Assembly (NCBI RefSeq): GCF_021278985.1
Contig: NZ_CP082833.1
Location: 2,790,001 to 2,854,000 of the forward strand
DNA: 64,000 nucleotides
Origin: Citrobacter rodentium NBRC 105723 = DSM 16636
GTDB taxonomy: Bacteria > Pseudomonadota > Gammaproteobacteria > Enterobacterales > Enterobacteriaceae
Direction of reading: 5' to 3'
This document shows, one piece after another, positions 61,674-64,000 of this stretch (positions are counted from its first letter, which is position 1; every line of letters begins with the position of its first letter). The notes beneath the pieces were generated by a model. That model worked only from the letters and a program-made list of their open reading frames with translations. It was not told where the DNA came from and did not search any database. The position numbers and the translations under genes were made by a program.

Positions 61674-62723
61674 ATGAAGAATATTTTTGATACCAGTGTG
61701 CTGGTGCAGGTGGTGCCGAACCTGAAAACCAGCCAGAACTGGCTGCTGGACCGCTTCTTTCCAAATGTGGTGACATCTGACCAGGAAGAGGTGGCGATTG
61801 ACGTGGACGTGGGTCTTCGCCGTATGTCGCCGTTTGTGTCTCCGCTGGTGGAAGGCAAGCTGGTGGAGTCCCGAACCTACCAGACCAATACCTTTAAACC
61901 TGCGTATATCAAAGATAAGCGCGCGCCGGATCTGCGTAAACCTATCCGTCGTCAGATTGGTGAACGCATTGGCGGAGAATATACCGCGGCTGAGCGCGAA
62001 ATGCTGAACCTGCAGTTCGAGATGGCCGATCAGATTGACATGATTAACCGCCGTCTGGAGTGGATGGCCGCCAGCGCACTGACTACCGGCACCGTCACAG
62101 TCTCCGGCGACGGATACGAAACCCGTGTGGTGAATTTCGGGCGCGATCCCTCTCTGACCGTCACCCTGAGTGGCTCGGACGTCTGGCCGCTCACTGTGGC
62201 AGCCGGTGCCACGAACACGCGACCGTCAGATGATATCGAGGACTGGCAGACCCGTGTCCTGCAGAAGTCCGGCGCGGTGGCAACCGATCTGATTTTCACC
62301 AACAAATCCTGGCGTGCGTTCCGTCTGGATACCACCATCAAGGACAACGCGATCACCTTCCCGGCACTGAGTCCGTTTGGTAACCAGGTCAATGCCGGGG
62401 CGCAGATCATGAAGGGGGCCGTCTATAAAGGGCGCTGGGGCAACTTTGACCTGTGGCTTTATAACGACTGGTTTATTGACCCGGAAGATAACAAGGAAAA
62501 ACCCCTCATCCCGGACGGCGCTGTTCTGATGAGTTGTGCCGATTTGATGGGAACCCGGGCATTTGGCGTCATCATGGATCCTGCCTTCAACTACGGGCCA
62601 TTAGCGTACGCGCCGAAAACCTGGGTCAAAGAAGATCCCGCTCAGCGCCTTCTGCTGATGCAGTCCGCGCCGCTGGTGATTCCGAGCCGGGTCAACGCTT
62701 CACTTTGCGCAACGGTGGTGTGA
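61674..62723 (+). CDS. major capsid protein (lambda gpE family)
   Basis: This 349-residue protein begins MKNIFDTSVLVQVVPNLKTS and contains FPNVVTSDQEEVAIDVDVGL, VEGKLVESRTYQTNTFKPAY and PIRRQIGERIGGEYTAAERE, all hallmarks of the lambda gpE capsid family (HK97 fold). GRWGNFDLWLYNDWFIDPED and SCADLMGTRAFGVIMDPAFN lie near the end. A 93-bp gap separates it from the decoration gene. It forms the icosahedral shell. Confidence 0.96.
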   Translation: MKNIFDTSVLVQVVPNLKTSQNWLLDRFFPNVVTSDQEEVAIDVDVGLRRMSPFVSPLVEGKLVESRTYQTNTFKPAYIKDKRAPDLRKPIRRQIGERIGGEYTAAEREMLNLQFEMADQIDMINRRLEWMAASALTTGTVTVSGDGYETRVVNFGRDPSLTVTLSGSDVWPLTVAAGATNTRPSDDIEDWQTRVLQKSGAVATDLIFTNKSWRAFRLDTTIKDNAITFPALSPFGNQVNAGAQIMKGAVYKGRWGNFDLWLYNDWFIDPEDNKEKPLIPDGAVLMSCADLMGTRAFGVIMDPAFNYGPLAYAPKTWVKEDPAQRLLLMQSAPLVIPSRVNASLCATVV

Positions 62724-62724
62724 T

Positions 62725-63030
62725 ATGGGTAAAAAGAAACCGGAAAATGAAGCCCTGCTTCAGGCAGAAGAAACAGGGTATGACGGGCCGGAAGATGAAG
62801 AAATTCTGGACGCCGAAGAGTCGCAGGACGAAACATCGGATCCTGACTATGTGGTGCTGAAGGGGAACTGTGTCCGTCATAACGGGCGGGAATACGGTGA
62901 AAATAGGCGTATTCCCGTCACCGGTGCGGATGCTGAACGTCTGATTCAGGCGGGTGTCATTGCGGACCTGCAGGCGGTCCGTAAAAAGGCGCTGGCGAAG
63001 GCGTCCGGCGTCAGTATTACGGAGGGCTGA
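62725..63030 (+). CDS. head-associated protein (FI-like position)
   Basis: This 101-residue protein directly follows the capsid gene. The first half is strongly acidic (DGPEDEEILDAEESQDETSD), and the second half, DYVVLKGNCVRHNGREYGEN then GADAERLIQAGVIADLQAVR, looks like a small folded domain of the kind seen in DNA-packaging accessory genes. The position corresponds to lambda FI, but similarity is not clear. Confidence 0.65.
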   Translation: MGKKKPENEALLQAEETGYDGPEDEEILDAEESQDETSDPDYVVLKGNCVRHNGREYGENRRIPVTGADAERLIQAGVIADLQAVRKKALAKASGVSITEG

Positions 63031-63032
63031 TT

Positions 63033-63383
63033 ATGGGGGTTAACTGGGATACCCATCTGCTGGCACCGTTGCATCAGGTTTTTGGTGACCGGCATGAGTA
63101 CCGCCCGCGCGGCGGTACGCCGTTTGACGTGAATGGCATCTTTGATCGGGGCTATGTGCAGCTGGCTGAGAACCTCGATGGCGATGCTGAGATCAACACC
63201 ACCAGTCCGGTGCTGGGCGTCAGGGATTCGGATTTTACCCGACCTCCGGAGCAGGGAGATCGTGTTTTTATTCGCACTGTCGGCGGTGTTCCGGTTAATC
63301 AGCTGTTTGTTGTTATGGATAAACAGCCCGACAGCCACGGCGGCACAAAGCTGGTGCTCAACGTCGTCAGGTCCCGATCATGA
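63033..63383 (+). CDS. head-tail attachment protein (lambda gpFII-like)
   Basis: This 116-residue protein begins MGVNWDTHLLAPLHQVFGDR and includes GGTPFDVNGIFDRGYVQLAE, NTTSPVLGVRDSDFTRPPEQ and GDRVFIRTVGGVPVNQLFVV, matching the phage_attach family of gpFII. It completes the head side of the neck and receives the tail. It overlaps the following tail gene by 4 bp. Confidence 0.85.
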   Translation: MGVNWDTHLLAPLHQVFGDRHEYRPRGGTPFDVNGIFDRGYVQLAENLDGDAEINTTSPVLGVRDSDFTRPPEQGDRVFIRTVGGVPVNQLFVVMDKQPDSHGGTKLVLNVVRSRS

Positions 63384-63925
63384 ATGCATCCACTATCAGG
63401 CAGCTGGTTGTTGCCAGCCTGGCCGGGAAGACGGACGCCGGGGAGCGCGTCTATTCTCCCCGGGACTGGCCCACCCGGGCCGATATCTATCCGGCAATAC
63501 TGGTTCAGACCCCCTTTGACCACAAGCGTTCTCAGGGCCGTAATGCGCCGGCATTCACCACCGTGACCACCATCCGGATCACGGGGCGGGTGCAGGAATA
63601 TGACGGCGAATCAGAGGATGATGGCGCCATGCGGGCCGAAATCGCGCTGGAGACGCTGCGCGATCAGGTCGAGCGGGCTGTTATCAACAGCTATGAGCTG
63701 ACCCGCCGGATTCAGCAGTATGCCGAAGTGCGATCGACAATCAACGTAGATGCCGACGGTGAGGCACATCTGGGGCAGTTGCTGGTGGAAATCGACATCG
63801 AGCACTACCAGGGGCCGGAGGACTTCTATCCTATCGAAACCCACCCCCTGGAGGGCGTGGACATCACTATTGAAATGCCGGACGGCACTCCGCGCCCCGG
63901 CGTCAGTATCGATCTGCAGGAGTAA
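63380..63925 (+). CDS. tail completion/terminator-type protein
   Basis: This 181-residue protein begins MNASTIRQLVVASLAGKTDA and contains VYSPRDWPTRADIYPAILVQ and TTVTTIRITGRVQEYDGESE, the pattern of phage tail-terminator or gpZ/U-type neck proteins. The C-terminal region ends DGTPRPGVSIDLQE. Its place after the FII-like gene agrees with a head-tail joining role. Exact family uncertain. Confidence 0.7.
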   Translation: MNASTIRQLVVASLAGKTDAGERVYSPRDWPTRADIYPAILVQTPFDHKRSQGRNAPAFTTVTTIRITGRVQEYDGESEDDGAMRAEIALETLRDQVERAVINSYELTRRIQQYAEVRSTINVDADGEAHLGQLLVEIDIEHYQGPEDFYPIETHPLEGVDITIEMPDGTPRPGVSIDLQE

Positions 63926-63927
63926 TT

Positions 63928-64000
63928 ATGTTCGTAAAACCGAAGGACGGGCTCAGCGTTCGCTGCCCGGTCCGGGGCGAAGCTTTGCCCAAATCCGGCG
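63928..64000 (+). CDS. DUF2635-like protein, N-terminal part (cut by window edge)
   Basis: The frame starts ATG 63928 and reads MFVKPKDGLSVRCPVRGEAL and PKSG to the window end. This is the beginning of DUF2635-type proteins, which in Mu- and SfV-like phages sit just before the tail sheath gene. Only 24 residues are visible, so this is tentative. Confidence 0.6.
   Translation, partial: MFVKPKDGLSVRCPVRGEALPKSG

Larger units (their letters stand above)
31993..64000. mobile_element. lambdoid prophage inserted at ssrA (continues past the window)
   Basis: From the ssrA junction rightward come cargo genes, integrase and excisionase, a leftward early operon, a cI/cro switch, a replication gene, antiterminator Q, a lysis cassette and a lambda-type head module. 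All are in the standard lambdoid order and orientation: leftward genes 32118-41867 and rightward genes from 41966. Nearly all structural genes look intact. Only the exonuclease at 36246 has a frameshift, so the phage could be inducible. Confidence 0.93.

Overview
The window looks like the chromosome of an attaching-and-effacing enterobacterium close to Escherichia, most likely Citrobacter rodentium. This rests on an E. coli-like rhmA / yfaD / glpCBA / glpTQ backbone, a full-length lymphostatin gene (lifA/efa1), many insertion sequences including an IS66 element like ISCro1, and an rhs gene. The species call is inference; no database search was possible.

Layout. (1) 1-8520 is backbone: the end of rhmA, an Rpn-family nuclease, the anaerobic glycerol-3-phosphate dehydrogenase operon glpABC (minus strand), and divergent glpTQ (plus strand), with a regulatory region between them containing a CRP-type site. 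Periplasmic GlpQ makes glycerol-3-phosphate, GlpT imports it and GlpABC oxidises it. (2) 8947-18367 is an rhs gene broken by a frameshift, a stop codon and two identical, oppositely oriented 2699-bp IS66 copies. Copy 1 has a perfect 8-bp target duplication; copy 2 has none. (3) 18707-28333 is lifA (3208 codons, minus strand), with both catalytic centres visible. (4) 28930-31814 is a pile of nested IS3-family pieces ending in a truncated CP4-57-type integrase. One complete element carries three tandem 40-bp copies of its right end plus an inverted copy outside its left end. (5) At 31993-32028 is the 3' end of tmRNA (ssrA), the junction between the old island and a new prophage.

(6) 32040-64000 is a prophage running past the right edge. 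Reading away from the attachment site it has: a cargo pair (D12-class adenine methylase and an OLD-type ATPase/TOPRIM protein), integrase and excisionase, a leftward early operon (including yfdQ and yfdR homologues), a structured and densely overlapping stretch beside PL, a cI/cro switch with five matching 15-bp operators, a replication gene carrying iterons, three more methylases, antiterminator Q, a lysis cassette with nested Rz/Rz1 and an Acb2-like anti-CBASS candidate, three nucleotide-sugar/glycosyltransferase-like genes, and a lambda-type head module (terminase, gpW, portal, S49 protease, scaffold, decoration, capsid, FII-like). It ends at the start of a DUF2635-like gene, which hints at a contractile tail outside the window.

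The most promising unexplained elements are the OLD-nuclease/methylase cargo, the c4/CI-RNA-like structured region at 40.2-40.7 kb with tRNA-like loops, the Acb2-like protein, the glycosyltransferase trio, and the multiplied IS end.
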